64,000 bases of DNA from Mycolicibacterium moriokaense (GCF_003201655.1 NZ_QJJU01000001.1:1-64000), one strand, 5' to 3'. Shown: positions 17,264-27,077, counted from the stretch's first letter. Notes: generated from the letters alone by a model not told the origin. Made by a program: numbers and translations.

Positions 17264-18738
17264 ACACCTCGCTGCGCCGCATCTCCGTCATGATCATGGT
17301 GCTGATCGTCCTGCTATTGGCCAATGCCACACTGACACAGGTGTTTACGGCCGATGGATTGAGGGCGGATCCTCGTAACCAGCGGGTCCTGCTCGACGAG
17401 TATTCGCGCCAGCGCGGACAGATTTCGGCCGGTGGCCAGCTGCTCGCCTATTCCGTGTCGACCAACGGCCGGTTCCGCTTCCTTCGCGTCTACCCCAACC
17501 CGCTGACGTACGCGCCGGTCACCGGGTTCTATTCGCTGAGCTATTCGAGCGCCGGGCTGGAGCGCGCCGAGGACACCATCCTCAACGGTTCCGACCAGCG
17601 GCTATTCGGTCGACGGCTGGCCGACTTCTTCACCGGCCGCGATCCGCGGGGCGGCACTGTGGCGACCACCATCAATCCGCAGGTGCAACAGGCCGCATGG
17701 GACGCGATGGAAAACGGCTGTAACGGCGGCCCGTGCAAGGGTGCGGTGGTGGCGCTCGAGCCCTCCACCGGCAAGGTCCTTGCCATGGTTTCGGCGCCGT
17801 CATACGACCCTAATCTGTTGGCCACCCATGACATTCAGAAACAGGCGACGGAGTGGCAGCAGCTGCGTGACAACCCCGACTCGCCGTTGTTGAACCGGGC
17901 TATTTCGGAAACCTACCCACCGGGGTCCACGTTCAAGGTCATCACGACGGCGGCCGCACTGCAGTCCGGGGCCACCGAGAACACCCAGCTGACCTCTGCG
18001 GCCCGAATCACGCTGCCGGACAGCACCGCAACACTGGAGAACTACGGCGGCGCCGCGTGTGGCGCTGGCCCGACCGCCTCCCTGCACGATGCATTCGCGA
18101 AGTCGTGCAACACCGCCTTCGTCCAACTCGGCATCAATACGGGTGCCGACGCTCTGCGGTCGACCGCGCTGGCTTTCGGGCTGGACAGCCCTCCCCCGGC
18201 GATTCCGCTTCAGGTGGCCCAATCCACCGTTGGCCCGATCACCGACACCGCAGCGCTGGGGATGTCGAGCATCGGGCAGAAAGACGTTGCGCTGACACCG
18301 CTGCAGAACGCGCAGGTGGCCGCAACCATCGCGAACAAAGGGGTGGCCATGCGGCCGTACCTAGTCGATAGTCTGAAGGGACCCGACCTCGCCAACATCA
18401 GCACCACAGCTCCCTACAAAGAGCGACAGGCGGTGTCCGAGCAGGTCGCAGATACACTTACGGACTTGATGGTCGCCGCCGAGCAGGTGACTCAGCAGAA
18501 GGGAGCCATCGCCGGCGTGCAGATCGCATCGAAGACCGGCACGGCGGAGCACGGTACGGATCCGCGCAATACCCCGCCGCATGCCTGGTACATCGCCTTC
18601 GCGCCTGCACATGCGCCCAAGGTCGCGGTCGCTGTCCTGGTCGAGAGCGGCGGCGACAGGCTGTCTGCCACCGGTGGCGCCCTCGCCGCACCCATTGGGC
18701 GCGCCACCATCGCGGCAGCGCTTCGGGAGACATCGTGA
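17260..18738 (+). CDS. pbpA: Class B penicillin-binding protein PbpA
   Basis: A 492-residue D,D-transpeptidase with one N-terminal membrane anchor (about 7-27, [20 protein letters not shown]). The penicillin-binding domain has the active-site motif S223-T-F-K226, the S282-C-N motif and K425-T-G-T428. It crosslinks peptidoglycan made by RodA and is a PknB substrate in M. tuberculosis (known). It is flanked by rodA and pknA with 4-nt overlaps on both sides. Length is standard for the family. Confidence 0.96.
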   Translation: MNTSLRRISVMIMVLIVLLLANATLTQVFTADGLRADPRNQRVLLDEYSRQRGQISAGGQLLAYSVSTNGRFRFLRVYPNPLTYAPVTGFYSLSYSSAGLERAEDTILNGSDQRLFGRRLADFFTGRDPRGGTVATTINPQVQQAAWDAMENGCNGGPCKGAVVALEPSTGKVLAMVSAPSYDPNLLATHDIQKQATEWQQLRDNPDSPLLNRAISETYPPGSTFKVITTAAALQSGATENTQLTSAARITLPDSTATLENYGGAACGAGPTASLHDAFAKSCNTAFVQLGINTGADALRSTALAFGLDSPPPAIPLQVAQSTVGPITDTAALGMSSIGQKDVALTPLQNAQVAATIANKGVAMRPYLVDSLKGPDLANISTTAPYKERQAVSEQVADTLTDLMVAAEQVTQQKGAIAGVQIASKTGTAEHGTDPRNTPPHAWYIAFAPAHAPKVAVAVLVESGGDRLSATGGALAAPIGRATIAAALRETS

Positions 18739-19994
18739 GCCCGCGCGTCGGAGTGACGCTGTCCGGCCGGTACCGGCTGCAGCGGCTGATCGCCACGGGC
18801 GGCATGGGTCAGGTGTGGGAAGGCATCGACTCTCGGCTAGGTCGCCGTGTCGCCGTCAAGGTGCTCAAGGCCGAGTACTCCGAGGATGCCGAGTTCGTCG
18901 AGCGGTTCCGCGCCGAGGCGCGCACCGTCGCGATGCTCAACCACCCGGGCATCGCGAGCGTGTACGACTACGGCGAAACCGACATGGACGGCGAGGGCCG
19001 GACCGCGTACCTGGTGATGGAACTGGTCAACGGTGAGCCGCTGAACTCGGTGCTCAAGCGCACCGGTCGGCTCTCGCTGCGGCACGCCCTCGACATGCTC
19101 GAGCAGACCGGCCGCGCACTGCAGGTCGCTCACACCGCGGGCCTTGTGCACCGCGACGTCAAGCCGGGCAACATCCTCATCACGCCGACAGGGCAGGTGA
19201 AGCTCACCGACTTCGGCATCGCCAAGGCCGTCGACGCCGCGCCCGTCACCCAGACTGGAATGGTGATGGGCACCGCCCAGTACATCGCACCGGAGCAGGC
19301 GCTTGGCCACGACGCCACTGCGGCGAGCGACGTGTACTCGCTGGGAGTAGTTGGCTACGAATCGGTTTCGGGCAAACGACCATTCACCGGCGATGGCGCG
19401 CTCACGGTGGCGATGAAGCACATCAAGGAAACGCCGCCCCCGCTGCCCGCCGACCTGCCGCCGAATGTCCGCGAGCTCATCGAAATCACTCTGGTGAAGA
19501 ATCCCGGCATGCGGTACCGCTCCGGCGGGCCGTTCGCCGACGCGGTCGCCGCGGTTAGGTCCGGCCGCCGTCCGCCACGACCGAACCAGGCGCCGTCCAT
19601 CGGCAGGGCGGCACCGGCAGCCGTGCCCTCGGCCGCACAGGCCCGCGCCGCGGCAGACCTCACCGGGCGGGCACCGGCGACCACCGCGCGCCCGCGCCCT
19701 GCGACCGGCAGCCACCGCACTCCCCCGCCACGACGCACGTTCTCGTCGGGTCAGCGTGCGCTGCTGTGGGCGGCGGGCGTACTGGGCGCACTGGCGATCG
19801 TCATCGCCATCCTCATCGTCCTCAACGCGCAGGACCGTAAGGACCGGCCGACAACTCCGCCGACTGTGACCAATACGATTACCCAAACAACCCCGTTCAA
19901 GTCGCCAGCAGCGATGCCCGGTTGGACCGATCAGGTCACCATCGGTCATGGCGGAGGAGTAAACGGGGTAACCCCAGAACAGACATGGCAATGA
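18735..19994 (+). CDS. pknA: Ser/Thr protein kinase PknA
   Basis: A 419-residue transmembrane Hanks-type kinase. The glycine loop is [12 protein letters not shown], the catalytic lysine Lys42, the HRD catalytic Asp141 ([10 protein letters not shown]), and the DFG Asp159; the activation loop has [11 protein letters not shown] Pro/Ala-rich linker leads to one membrane helix (about 338-360, [20 protein letters not shown]) and a short external tail without PASTA domains. It phosphorylates division and wall proteins (FipA, Wag31). The GTG start overlaps pbpA by 4 nt, and its TGA overlaps the pknB ATG (ATGA). Confidence 0.97.
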   Translation: MSPRVGVTLSGRYRLQRLIATGGMGQVWEGIDSRLGRRVAVKVLKAEYSEDAEFVERFRAEARTVAMLNHPGIASVYDYGETDMDGEGRTAYLVMELVNGEPLNSVLKRTGRLSLRHALDMLEQTGRALQVAHTAGLVHRDVKPGNILITPTGQVKLTDFGIAKAVDAAPVTQTGMVMGTAQYIAPEQALGHDATAASDVYSLGVVGYESVSGKRPFTGDGALTVAMKHIKETPPPLPADLPPNVRELIEITLVKNPGMRYRSGGPFADAVAAVRSGRRPPRPNQAPSIGRAAPAAVPSAAQARAAADLTGRAPATTARPRPATGSHRTPPPRRTFSSGQRALLWAAGVLGALAIVIAILIVLNAQDRKDRPTTPPTVTNTITQTTPFKSPAAMPGWTDQVTIGHGGGVNGVTPEQTWQ

Positions 19995-21877
19995 CCACCC
20001 CGCAACACCTATCCGACCGGTACGAAGTCGGTGAGATCCTCGGCTTCGGCGGCATGTCCGAGGTCCATTTGGCGCGCGATCTGCGGTTGCACCGCGACGT
20101 CGCGGTCAAGGTGCTGCGCGCCGACCTGGCCCGCGACCCCAGCTTTTATCTGCGGTTCCGCCGTGAGGCGCAGAACGCAGCCGCGCTGAACCATCCGGCC
20201 ATCGTCGCCGTATATGACACCGGCGAAGCGGAGACCGCGGCCGGGCCCCTGCCGTACATCGTGATGGAGTACGTAGACGGGGTCACGCTTCGAGACATTG
20301 TGCATACCGAAGGCCCGATGCCTCCCACGCGGGCGATCGAGGTGATCGCCGACGCCTGCCAGGCGCTGAACTTCAGCCATCAGCACGGCATCATCCACCG
20401 TGACGTCAAACCCGCCAACATCATGATCAGCAACGCAGGCGCGGTGAAGGTGATGGACTTCGGCATCGCCCGTGCACTCGCCGACGCCAACAGCGTCACC
20501 CAGACCGCCGCGGTCATCGGCACGGCGCAGTACCTCTCGCCCGAGCAAGCCCGCGGCGAAAAGGTCGACGCTCGCTCCGACGTCTACTCGTTGGGCTGCG
20601 TGCTATACGAAATGCTCACGGGCGAACCACCTTTCACCGGGGATTCCCCCGTCGCAGTCGCCTACCAACATGTGCGCGAGGATCCGGTGCCGCCGTCGCA
20701 GCGCGACAAGGACATCTCCCCGGAGCTGGACGCTGTGGTGCTGAAGGCGCTGGCCAAGAATCCCGACAATCGCTACCAGACGGCCGCGGAGATGCGCTCC
20801 GACCTGGTGCGGGTGCACAGTGGACAGGCGCCGGAGGCGCCGAAGGTGTTCACCGATGCCGAACGGACATCGCTGCTGTCGTCGTCGGCGGCGCCGTCGC
20901 AGCATCGCACCGACCTCATCGACCCCGTCGGCCGCCCGCAGCCCGAGTACGCGGAGCGAGAGGAGCGCGGCGGTTCGGTGGGTCGCTGGCTCATCGCCGT
21001 CGCGGTCTTGGCGGTGCTGACCGTGGTGGTGACGGTGGCGATCAACATGTTCGGCGGCAGCACCCGGGACGTTCAGGTTCCGGATGTGCGGGGCCAGGCC
21101 CGCAACGACGCCACCGCCGCCCTGCAGAACCTCGGGTTCAAGACGCGCGACAACCTGCAACCGGACTCGACGATCCTGCCCGACCACGTCATCGGGACAA
21201 ACCCAGAGGCCAACAGCTCCATCGGCGCGGGCGACGAGGTCACGATCAACATCTCCACCGGCCCCCAGCAGCGCGAGGTCGTGGACTGCAAGAACATCAG
21301 CTATGCGGACTGCGTCCAGAAGCTCACCGACGCCGGCTTCGGCAAGTTCAGGCAGTCGCCGTCACCGTCGACGCCGGAGATGAAGGACAAGGTGCTCGCC
21401 ACCATCCCGCCGGCCAACCAGACCTCGGCGATCACCAACGAGATCACGATCGTCGTCGGCTCGGGACCCGAGAGCAAGCAAGTACCCGACGTGAGGGCCC
21501 AGACCGAGGATTCCGCCAGGCAGATCCTCACCGCGTCTGGGTTCGTCAACGTTGTGACGGTTCCCGTTGACAGCCCGACGGCCTGCGGTCAGGTGGTCGG
21601 CACCCTTCCTGTTGGCGGACAGGACGCTGCGGTCGATACTCCGATCCAGCTGCAGATATCGAAGTGCAACCAGTTCGTCATGCCCGACGTCCGTGGCGGG
21701 TTCTGGACCGACGTCGAGCCAAACCTTCGCAACGCCTACGGCTGGACGGGCCAGCTGATCAGGGCTCCCGATGTGCAGAACAGCGGTCAGCGGTCCAACG
21801 CGGTGGTGAGTCAGAGCCCGACGGCGGGCAACCCGGTGAACAAGGACGCCCCGATCACGCTGGCGTTCGCGTCGTAG
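19991..21877 (+). CDS. pknB: Ser/Thr protein kinase PknB with PASTA domains
   Basis: A 628-residue receptor kinase. Kinase landmarks are [11 protein letters not shown], Lys40, HRD Asp138, DFG Asp156, and activation-loop threonines Thr170 and Thr172 ([11 protein letters not shown]). One membrane helix lies about 331-353 ([19 protein letters not shown]), followed by four external PASTA repeats that sense muropeptides or lipid II. Key substrates encoded in this window include CwlM, PbpA, FhaA partners and MurJ. ATG 19991 matches the M. tuberculosis N-terminus and gives a 4-nt overlap with pknA. The last 23 nt overlap the 3' end of antisense trpG. Confidence 0.97.
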   Translation: MTTPQHLSDRYEVGEILGFGGMSEVHLARDLRLHRDVAVKVLRADLARDPSFYLRFRREAQNAAALNHPAIVAVYDTGEAETAAGPLPYIVMEYVDGVTLRDIVHTEGPMPPTRAIEVIADACQALNFSHQHGIIHRDVKPANIMISNAGAVKVMDFGIARALADANSVTQTAAVIGTAQYLSPEQARGEKVDARSDVYSLGCVLYEMLTGEPPFTGDSPVAVAYQHVREDPVPPSQRDKDISPELDAVVLKALAKNPDNRYQTAAEMRSDLVRVHSGQAPEAPKVFTDAERTSLLSSSAAPSQHRTDLIDPVGRPQPEYAEREERGGSVGRWLIAVAVLAVLTVVVTVAINMFGGSTRDVQVPDVRGQARNDATAALQNLGFKTRDNLQPDSTILPDHVIGTNPEANSSIGAGDEVTINISTGPQQREVVDCKNISYADCVQKLTDAGFGKFRQSPSPSTPEMKDKVLATIPPANQTSAITNEITIVVGSGPESKQVPDVRAQTEDSARQILTASGFVNVVTVPVDSPTACGQVVGTLPVGGQDAAVDTPIQLQISKCNQFVMPDVRGGFWTDVEPNLRNAYGWTGQLIRAPDVQNSGQRSNAVVSQSPTAGNPVNKDAPITLAFAS

Positions 21878-22529
21878 CCGCCTGCACGGCGTTGGCCACC
21901 TCGTCCTCCAGCTGGCGCACCAACGACTCCGCGGGCGCGCTGCCGCAGTAGGTCAGCCAGTTGGCCAGCATCCGATGGCCGCCCTGGGTCAGGATCGATT
22001 CGGGGTGGAACTGCACGCCGTGTATCGGCAGCTCGACATGCCGCACACCCATGATGACGCCGCCCTCCGTGCGCGCGATCACCTCGAGTTCCGCGGGCAC
22101 CGTATCGGGCAGGATGGTCAGCGAGTGGTAGCGAGTCGCGGTGAAGGGATCCGGAAGCCCTTGCAGCACACCGACATTGGTGTGGTGGACGATGCTCGTC
22201 TTACCGTGCAGCAACTCGGGTGCGCGGTCGACGGTGCCGCCGAACGCCACGCCGATGGCCTGGTGGCCGAGGCACACGCCCAGGAGCGGGGTCTGCGCCG
22301 CGGCGCACGCCTTGACGAGTGGGATCGAGGCTCCGGCGCGTTCCGGGGTTCCTGGGCCGGGGGAGAGCAGCACCCCGTCGAACTGCCCAGCGGCCGTGGC
22401 GACATCGGCGTCGGTCGCGAGGCGGTCGTCGTCGTTGCGCCAGACCTCAGCGTGCACACCAAGCTGGCCCAGGTACTGGACAAGGTTGAACACGAAGCTG
22501 TCGTAGTTGTCGACGACCAAGACCTGCAT
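21855..22529 (-). CDS. trpG: Glutamine amidotransferase, anthranilate/PABA synthase component II
   Basis: A 224-residue class I glutamine amidotransferase. It supplies ammonia from glutamine to a TrpE- or PabB-type synthase for tryptophan or folate. Catalytic Cys86 is in GVCLGHQA, and the His175/Glu177 pair is in GVQFHPES; SPGPGTP forms the oxyanion region. A single such gene next to pknB serves both pathways in mycobacteria (recalled; also called pabA). It is convergent with pknB and the two overlap by 23 nt. Transcription comes from the DUF881 gene side, 50 nt upstream. Confidence 0.93.
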   Translation of the reverse strand: MQVLVVDNYDSFVFNLVQYLGQLGVHAEVWRNDDDRLATDADVATAAGQFDGVLLSPGPGTPERAGASIPLVKACAAAQTPLLGVCLGHQAIGVAFGGTVDRAPELLHGKTSIVHHTNVGVLQGLPDPFTATRYHSLTILPDTVPAELEVIARTEGGVIMGVRHVELPIHGVQFHPESILTQGGHRMLANWLTYCGSAPAESLVRQLEDEVANAVQAATTRTPA

Positions 22530-22579
22530 TGGCCCAGGCTACAGTGCGATTTCAACGGGATTTCCTGCGCTGAGCCCGC

Positions 22580-23335
22580 TCAGTAGCCGATGGGGCCCGC
22601 CGGCTTGGCGAACTTCATCCGCACCGGCTCGGTATGCCCGACGAGTTGGACCTCGGCGCGCGGCTGTTCGCTGTATCCCAGCCCGAACCGCACGACGTAC
22701 TGCTTATAGAGAATCACCAACGGTGCCGCCGCCAGCGCTGCCTGCATGGCGCCGGCGTCGCCGATCGCCGTGATGACGTACGGCGGGCTGTAGGTGCGGC
22801 CGTTGAGTAGCAGCGTGTTGCCGACGCACCGCGGCGCCGATGTGCCGATGATGCGCTGGTCTTGCACCTGGATGCCCTCGGCCCCTGCGCTCCATAGGGC
22901 GTTGAGCACCGCCTGGATGTCCTGCTGGTGAACCACCAGATCGTCGGGGGTGGCGTCGCGTGGGAAGCGGCCCTCCGCGTCGCGCTGCGCGTCGTTGAGT
23001 GTGACGACAAGGCCAGGCCCGTGCATCGGGTCCAGATCCGCGTCGACGGCCAATCGGGCAGAGCGATTGGTGATCGCCACAAGGGCGGCGTCGGCACCTG
23101 GGGATCCGCCGTGATGCGTGTCGATCGTCGTCACCAACGCGTCCCGCTGAGGGGAGAGCCGGTCCACCGACTGCTGAGCCTCGCGGACCAAGTCGACGAG
23201 TCGCGGCGCATCGCTGCGCCGGATCTCGGCGCCGCCGGAGACGCCGTGGGTCGCCGCCAGCAGCAGGCCCGCCAATAGACACACCAGCGGGACACCGAAG
23301 CGCCACGGGGAGCGAGGGCGGGGCGGCTGGTCCAT
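22580..23335 (-). CDS. DUF881 membrane protein (Rv0012-like)
   Basis: A 251-residue DUF881 protein with one N-terminal membrane helix (about 12-30, [20 protein letters not shown]). A helical extracytoplasmic region follows ([20 protein letters not shown]), then the family core [34 protein letters not shown] and [12 protein letters not shown]. Related proteins occur in actinobacterial division clusters near crgA; molecular function is unknown. It is divergent from crgA (97-nt gap) and precedes trpG on the same strand. Confidence 0.88.
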   Translation of the reverse strand: MDQPPRPRSPWRFGVPLVCLLAGLLLAATHGVSGGAEIRRSDAPRLVDLVREAQQSVDRLSPQRDALVTTIDTHHGGSPGADAALVAITNRSARLAVDADLDPMHGPGLVVTLNDAQRDAEGRFPRDATPDDLVVHQQDIQAVLNALWSAGAEGIQVQDQRIIGTSAPRCVGNTLLLNGRTYSPPYVITAIGDAGAMQAALAAAPLVILYKQYVVRFGLGYSEQPRAEVQLVGHTEPVRMKFAKPAGPIGY

Positions 23336-23432
23336 CGGCTCCTCTCTCGGGATTCGGGGCTGGCAGGGTGGCTACGTTAGGCTCGTAGGTACATCGTCGC
23401 ACCGTGTGCCCCGACTGTCCGTGAAGGTGACC

Positions 23433-23696
23433 ATGCCCAAGTCCAAAGTCCGCAAGAAGAACGACTTCACCGTCAAGCCGGTGAGCCGGACGCCGGTCAA
23501 GGTCAAGGCCGGGCCGTCGAGCATGTGGTTCGTGGTTTTGTTCTGCGGCCTGATGATCATCGGCTTGGTCTGGCTGCTGGTGTTCCAGCTCGCGTCCAAC
23601 GCGATTCCGTTCCTCGCCGACCTCGGTCCGTGGAACTACGCCATCGCCTTTGCTTTCATGATCACCGGCTTGTTGCTCACGATGCGCTGGCGGTAG
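23433..23696 (+). CDS. crgA: Cell division protein CrgA
   Basis: An 87-residue two-helix membrane protein. The basic N-terminus [12 protein letters not shown] is followed by membrane helices at about 31-52 ([20 protein letters not shown]) and 67-84 ([16 protein letters not shown]). CrgA recruits FtsI, FtsQ and CwsA to the septum in mycobacteria. ATG 23433 is chosen because MPKSKVRKK is the conserved family start; the open frame begins nine codons earlier. It is divergent from the DUF881 gene and is followed by a 155-nt regulatory-looking gap. Confidence 0.95.
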   Translation: MPKSKVRKKNDFTVKPVSRTPVKVKAGPSSMWFVVLFCGLMIIGLVWLLVFQLASNAIPFLADLGPWNYAIAFAFMITGLLLTMRWR

Positions 23697-23786
23697 CCGT
23701 ACCGACCATTGGTATGAATTTATCTTGGACTCCGCGCGTTACCCGTTTAGCAACCTCGTGGTCACCGGATCACACTGATGTGATTC

Positions 23787-23801
23787 ATCCCCATTGGGGA
23801 T
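23787..23801. promoter_or_regulatory. Perfect 15-bp palindrome
   Basis: ATCCCCATTGGGGAT is a perfect palindrome around a central T, located 51 nt before the PH-like membrane gene and 6 nt from a DnaA box. It could be an operator; as a terminator for crgA the stem is short and no U-tract follows. Confidence 0.4.
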
Positions 23802-23807
23802 AGCACT

Positions 23808-23848
23808 TGTGGATAACCTCATTAGCAACGGTAAGAGGGTGTAGATAA
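23808..23848 (-). promoter_or_regulatory. Two DnaA-box-like sites spaced 32 bp
   Basis: TGTGGATAA at 23808-23816 is the exact complement of the consensus TTATCCACA, and TGTAGATAA at 23840-23848 differs by one base. The same orientation and 32-bp spacing (about three helical turns) immediately precede the GTG at 23852. Confidence 0.45.
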
Positions 23849-23851
23849 CCC

Positions 23852-24271
23852 GTGCAGCAAACTGAGTGGAGCCCTTCCGCTGTCGGAATCGCTGCGTGCG
23901 GCGTATTGGGACTTATCTTGGCTACCGGTGCTGTGACCCTGATCACAGAGGCGCCCGGCCGCATCCTGGTGGGCATTGCCGCAGTGGGACTGGTTGTGTT
24001 TGCAAGCCTGTCGTGGCGCGCCCGGCCGAAGCTGGCAATTCGTGACGATGGGCTAGTTATTCGCGGCTGGTCGCGCCCGAAGCTACTGCGCCGCAGCGAC
24101 ATCAAGGTCATCCGCATCACCGAGTTCCGCCGGCTTGCCCGAAAAATGCGTCTACTCGAGATCGACACAACCGACGATCAGCTATTCGTGCTCACCCGGT
24201 GGGATCTGGGCACCGACCCGCTGAACGTGCTCGACGCACTGACTGCCGCCGGCTACGCCGGCTCCCGCTGA
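23852..24271 (+). CDS. PH-like domain membrane protein (Rv0010c-like)
   Basis: A 139-residue protein with two closely spaced membrane helices (about 10-30, VGIAACGVLGLILATGAVTL; and 36-53, RILVGIAAVGLVVFASL), then a bacterial PH-like domain (about 58-125) containing LAIRDDGLVIRGWSRPKLL and LFVLTRWDLGTDPLNVLDAL. Equivalent to Rv0010c by position and layout; function unknown. The GTG start at 23852 lies just after two DnaA-box-like sites. It converges with ppiA (13-nt gap). Confidence 0.82.
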   Translation: MQQTEWSPSAVGIAACGVLGLILATGAVTLITEAPGRILVGIAAVGLVVFASLSWRARPKLAIRDDGLVIRGWSRPKLLRRSDIKVIRITEFRRLARKMRLLEIDTTDDQLFVLTRWDLGTDPLNVLDALTAAGYAGSR

Positions 24272-24284
24272 CTCGCCTGCCGCG

Positions 24285-24830
24285 TCAGGAAACCGTGATC
24301 GACTCGATCACCACGGGATCGGTCGGCCGGTCGCTGCGGTCGACGGGTGTGGTGGCGATGGCGTCGACGACCTTCTGCGACTCGGGGTCGACGACCTCCC
24401 CGAAGATCGTGTGCTTGCGGGTGAGGTGGGGGGTCTTGCCAACCGTGATGAAGAACTGCGAGCCGTTGGTGCCCGGCCCCGCATTGGCCATCGCGAGCAG
24501 ATAGGCCTTGTCGAACTGAAGCTCCGGGTGGAACTCGTCGGCGAACTGGTATCCGGGGCCGCCGCGGCCGGTGCCGGTCGGGTCGCCGCCCTGGATCATG
24601 AAGCCGTCGATCACGCGGTGGAAGACCGCGCCGTCGTAGAACGGTCCCGCCGAGCTGCCGGATGCGTTCTCGGTGCTGTAGTCCTTGGTGCCCTGCGCCA
24701 ATCCGACGAAATTCGCGACGGTCTTGGGGGCGTGGTTTCCGAAGAGTGCGATCTTGATGTCGCCGCGGTTGGTGTGCAGAGTCGCGGTCGCTGTCTGAAT
24801 GGGGCTCGTCACGGGATGCCAGTGTGCCAC
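24285..24830 (-). CDS. ppiA: Cyclophilin-type peptidyl-prolyl isomerase PpiA
   Basis: A 181-residue cyclophilin that speeds cis-trans proline isomerisation. Core motifs are [20 protein letters not shown] (active-site Arg in FHRV), then [30 protein letters not shown] and HTIFGEVV. No signal peptide is present. GTG 24830 is chosen because the resulting N-terminus aligns with the M. tuberculosis protein as I recall it; GTG 24812 is a credible alternative. It is divergent from cwsA and convergent with the PH-like gene. Confidence 0.94.
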   Translation of the reverse strand: MAHWHPVTSPIQTATATLHTNRGDIKIALFGNHAPKTVANFVGLAQGTKDYSTENASGSSAGPFYDGAVFHRVIDGFMIQGGDPTGTGRGGPGYQFADEFHPELQFDKAYLLAMANAGPGTNGSQFFITVGKTPHLTRKHTIFGEVVDPESQKVVDAIATTPVDRSDRPTDPVVIESITVS

Positions 24831-24911
24831 CCGCAGTCCAACGGCCTCCGCGGGGTGGCAGTTGGTGGCAGTGTGGATGTCGAATCTGATCACGCCGCGA
24901 ATGAGGTGCAC

Positions 24912-25334
24912 ATGAGCTCGAAGACGGACGTCCGGTTGAGCCCCAGCCAGCGGCTGAGCCGCGGCCTGAAGTACTCCGCGGTCGGGCCGGTCGACGTCAC
25001 CCGCGGCACGGTCGGGCTGAGTTGGCAGGGCGCGCGGTCGGCGGCTGGTGGCATCCGCCGCCGCATCGACAAGAGCAGGCTCGCCAAGGAGTTCGCCGAT
25101 GCGCAAGACGCGATCACACAGGAATTCGCCGCGGCGCAGGAGGTCCTCGCGAACCTTCCCCAGGTGATCGCCGACGCACGTGAGCCCAAGCACAGGCGGC
25201 GGCCGTTCGTGTTGGCCGTCGTGGGGGCCGTGGCGTTGGCAGGGGGAGCGGTCGCGTTCACGATCGTGCGCAGGTCGATGCAGCCCGAACCGTCGTCGCT
25301 CGCGCCAAGCGTCGACGTGGCTCCCAAGCCGTAG
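24912..25334 (+). CDS. cwsA: Cell wall synthesis protein CwsA
   Basis: A 140-residue single-pass membrane protein equivalent to M. tuberculosis Rv0008c (CwsA), which interacts with CrgA and Wag31 and supports polar growth. The N-terminal half is a basic helical region ([20 protein letters not shown] and [16 protein letters not shown]), then a helix rich in Ala/Glu/Gln ([20 protein letters not shown]) and a membrane helix at about 99-118 ([20 protein letters not shown]), with a short tail. ATG 24912 is set by the family start. sdaA follows after 20 nt in the same direction and may be co-transcribed. Confidence 0.88.
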   Translation: MSSKTDVRLSPSQRLSRGLKYSAVGPVDVTRGTVGLSWQGARSAAGGIRRRIDKSRLAKEFADAQDAITQEFAAAQEVLANLPQVIADAREPKHRRRPFVLAVVGAVALAGGAVAFTIVRRSMQPEPSSLAPSVDVAPKP

Positions 25335-25354
25335 TTTGCTGTAGAGGCAACGCC

Positions 25355-26707
25355 ATGGCCGTTTCGGTTTTTGACTTATTCTCGGTCGGCATCGGCCCGT
25401 CGAGCTCGCACACGGTCGGTCCCATGCGGGCCGCGGGCCGGTTCGCCCGTCATCTCGCTGCCGACGGGCTGCTGCCGAACGTGGCGCGGGTGCGGGTCGA
25501 GCTCTACGGTTCGCTGGGGGCGACCGGCGCCGGACACGGCACGCCAGGCGCCGTGGTGCTCGGGCTGGAGGGCAGCGCACCCGAGACAATCGATCCGCTG
25601 CTCGCGAAGGCGCGGGTCGAGGAGGTTCACGCCGGCGGAAGGCTGCTCCTGGCAGGCGCCAACACGATAGATTTCGATCACGCCGTCGATATCGTTCTGT
25701 CGTTGAAAGCCATGGAGTTTCACAGCAATGGCATGGTGTTCCTCGCCTTCGACGGCGCCGGTGATGTGCTGAGCCGTCGCGTCTACTACTCGGTTGGCGG
25801 CGGGTTCGTCGTCGATGAGCAGGAAGCCGAGTCGGGACCGCGCGAGGATGCCACCGTCCCCTATCCGTTCAATACGGCCGCGGAGCTCGTGCGGCTGGCG
25901 ACGGACAACGGCTGCAGCATCGCCGAGCTGATGGCGCGCAACGAGGCCGCGCTCGGCCGCGAGCCCGACCTGCGGGCGGGCCTGCTGCGGATCTGGACGG
26001 CGATGCGTGAGTGCGTCGAGGCGGGTTTGGCTGCGACGGGCACGCTGCCCGGTGCGCTGAAGGTGCGTCGCCGCGCGCATTTGCTGGCGGAGTCGCTCGA
26101 TCCCGACGATCCGCTGTACGCGATGGACTGGCTCACCGTGTACGCGCTCGCGGTCAACGAGGAGAACGCAGGCGGCGGTCGGGTGGTGACGGCGCCTACG
26201 AACGGCGCTGCCGGCGTCATTCCCGCAGTGCTGCACTATTACTCGCGGTTCGTCCCCGGTGCCAGCGATGATGGCATCGTCGAGTTTCTGCTGACGGCAG
26301 GCGCGATAGGTCATCTGTTCAAGGCCAACGCGTCGATCTCCGGCGCCGAGGTGGGCTGCCAGGGTGAGGTCGGGTCCGCGTGCTCGATGGCGGCGGGCGG
26401 GCTCGCCGCGGTGATGGGCGGAACACCGGCGCAGGTGGAGAACGCCGCCGAGATCGGCATCGAGCACAACCTCGGCCTGACGTGCGACCCGGTCGGCGGT
26501 CTCGTGCAGATTCCGTGCATCGAACGCAACGCCGTCGCGTCGGTCAAGGCGATCACCGCGGCGCGAATGGCGTTGCACGGGGACGGAACTCATCACGTGA
26601 GCCTGGATACCGCGATCAAGACGATGCGCGACACCGGCGCCGACATGATGGGTAAGTACAAGGAGACATCGCAGGGCGGGCTCGCCCTCAATGTGGTGGA
26701 GTGCTAG
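25355..26707 (+). CDS. sdaA: L-serine ammonia-lyase (single-chain, iron-sulfur)
   Basis: A 450-residue L-serine dehydratase converting L-serine to pyruvate and ammonia. The N-terminal beta domain has [19 protein letters not shown]; the C-terminal alpha domain has [18 protein letters not shown] and the [4Fe-4S] cysteines Cys335, Cys343 and Cys377 ([32 protein letters not shown]). Length matches single-polypeptide enzymes. ATG 25355 follows cwsA by 20 nt. In M. tuberculosis sdaA is elsewhere (Rv0069c, recalled), so this is a local difference. A strong hairpin follows the stop. Confidence 0.95.
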   Translation: MAVSVFDLFSVGIGPSSSHTVGPMRAAGRFARHLAADGLLPNVARVRVELYGSLGATGAGHGTPGAVVLGLEGSAPETIDPLLAKARVEEVHAGGRLLLAGANTIDFDHAVDIVLSLKAMEFHSNGMVFLAFDGAGDVLSRRVYYSVGGGFVVDEQEAESGPREDATVPYPFNTAAELVRLATDNGCSIAELMARNEAALGREPDLRAGLLRIWTAMRECVEAGLAATGTLPGALKVRRRAHLLAESLDPDDPLYAMDWLTVYALAVNEENAGGGRVVTAPTNGAAGVIPAVLHYYSRFVPGASDDGIVEFLLTAGAIGHLFKANASISGAEVGCQGEVGSACSMAAGGLAAVMGGTPAQVENAAEIGIEHNLGLTCDPVGGLVQIPCIERNAVASVKAITAARMALHGDGTHHVSLDTAIKTMRDTGADMMGKYKETSQGGLALNVVEC

Positions 26708-26715
26708 CGGTCGCG

Positions 26716-26751
26716 GTGAAACGTGGTGCCGCATGCGGGACCACGTTTCAC
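26716..26751. terminator. Strong bidirectional hairpin between sdaA and tRNA-Ala
   Basis: GTGAAACGTGGT (26716-26727) and ACCACGTTTCAC (26740-26751) are perfect 12-bp arms, and CCGC/GCGG pair inside them. It starts 9 nt after the sdaA stop and lies 41 nt beyond the tRNA-Ala 3' end, so it can end both convergent transcripts. No U-tract. Confidence 0.75.
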
Positions 26752-26792
26752 GACATCCGTATCCCTAAGCCAGCTGTGCGCTGGAATCGTTG

Positions 26793-26865
26793 TGGAGCCT
26801 AGGAGATTCGAACTCCTGACATCTGCCTTGCAAAGGCAGCGCTCTACCAACTGAGCTAAGGCCCC
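26793..26865 (-). tRNA. alaT: tRNA-Ala (anticodon TGC)
   Basis: A 73-nt tRNA including discriminator A. Acceptor strands GGGGCCT/AGGCTCC pair with one G-T; the anticodon stem CTGCC/GGCAG encloses TTTGCAA with TGC. The T-arm has AGTTCGAATCT. CCA is not encoded. It lies downstream of tRNA-Ile and the small DLW-39-like gene on the same strand. Confidence 0.97.
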
Positions 26866-26873
26866 TTATTTGG

Positions 26874-26987
26874 TCAGGACGGCGCGTCGGCCGCCGCATG
26901 CCACACCTCGACGCCGTGCCGTGACTGCCATACGACCACCGCGATTACCGCAGCGACCCCCGTGGCGAGCAACAACACCAGCCTCAT
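26874..26987 (-). CDS. Tiny DLW-39-like membrane protein between tRNA genes
   Basis: A 37-codon gene lying between tRNA-Ala and tRNA-Ile. The product starts MRLVLLLATGVAAVIAVVVW, one membrane helix, followed by a short polar tail QSRHGVEVWHAAADAPS. The VEVWHAAAD end resembles the DLW-x-E-A-T-D tail of the actinobacterial DLW-39 family, which I recall at this place beside gyrA and the tRNAs. AAAGG lies about 9 nt upstream of the ATG. Function unknown; the family match is by eye. Confidence 0.6.
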   Translation of the reverse strand: MRLVLLLATGVAAVIAVVVWQSRHGVEVWHAAADAPS

Positions 26988-27003
26988 GGTGTGGACCTTT
27001 CCG

Positions 27004-27077
27004 TGGGGCTAGGAGGACTCGAACCTCCGACCTCTTCGTTATCAGCGAAGCGCTCTAACCACCTGAGCTATAGCCCC
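27004..27077 (-). tRNA. ileT: tRNA-Ile (anticodon GAT)
   Basis: A 74-nt tRNA including discriminator A. Acceptor strands GGGGCTA/TAGCCCC pair; the anticodon stem CTTCG/CGAAG encloses CTGATAA with GAT. The T-arm contains GGTTCGAGTCC. CCA is not encoded. It is placed 57 nt downstream of the DUF3566 gene, as in other mycobacteria. Confidence 0.97.

Noticed and set aside
26716-26751. Possible third parS site (contains GTGAAAC and GTTTCAC)
   Set aside because: The half-sites are in the wrong order and spacing; the element is a hairpin, not TGTTTCACGTGAAACA.
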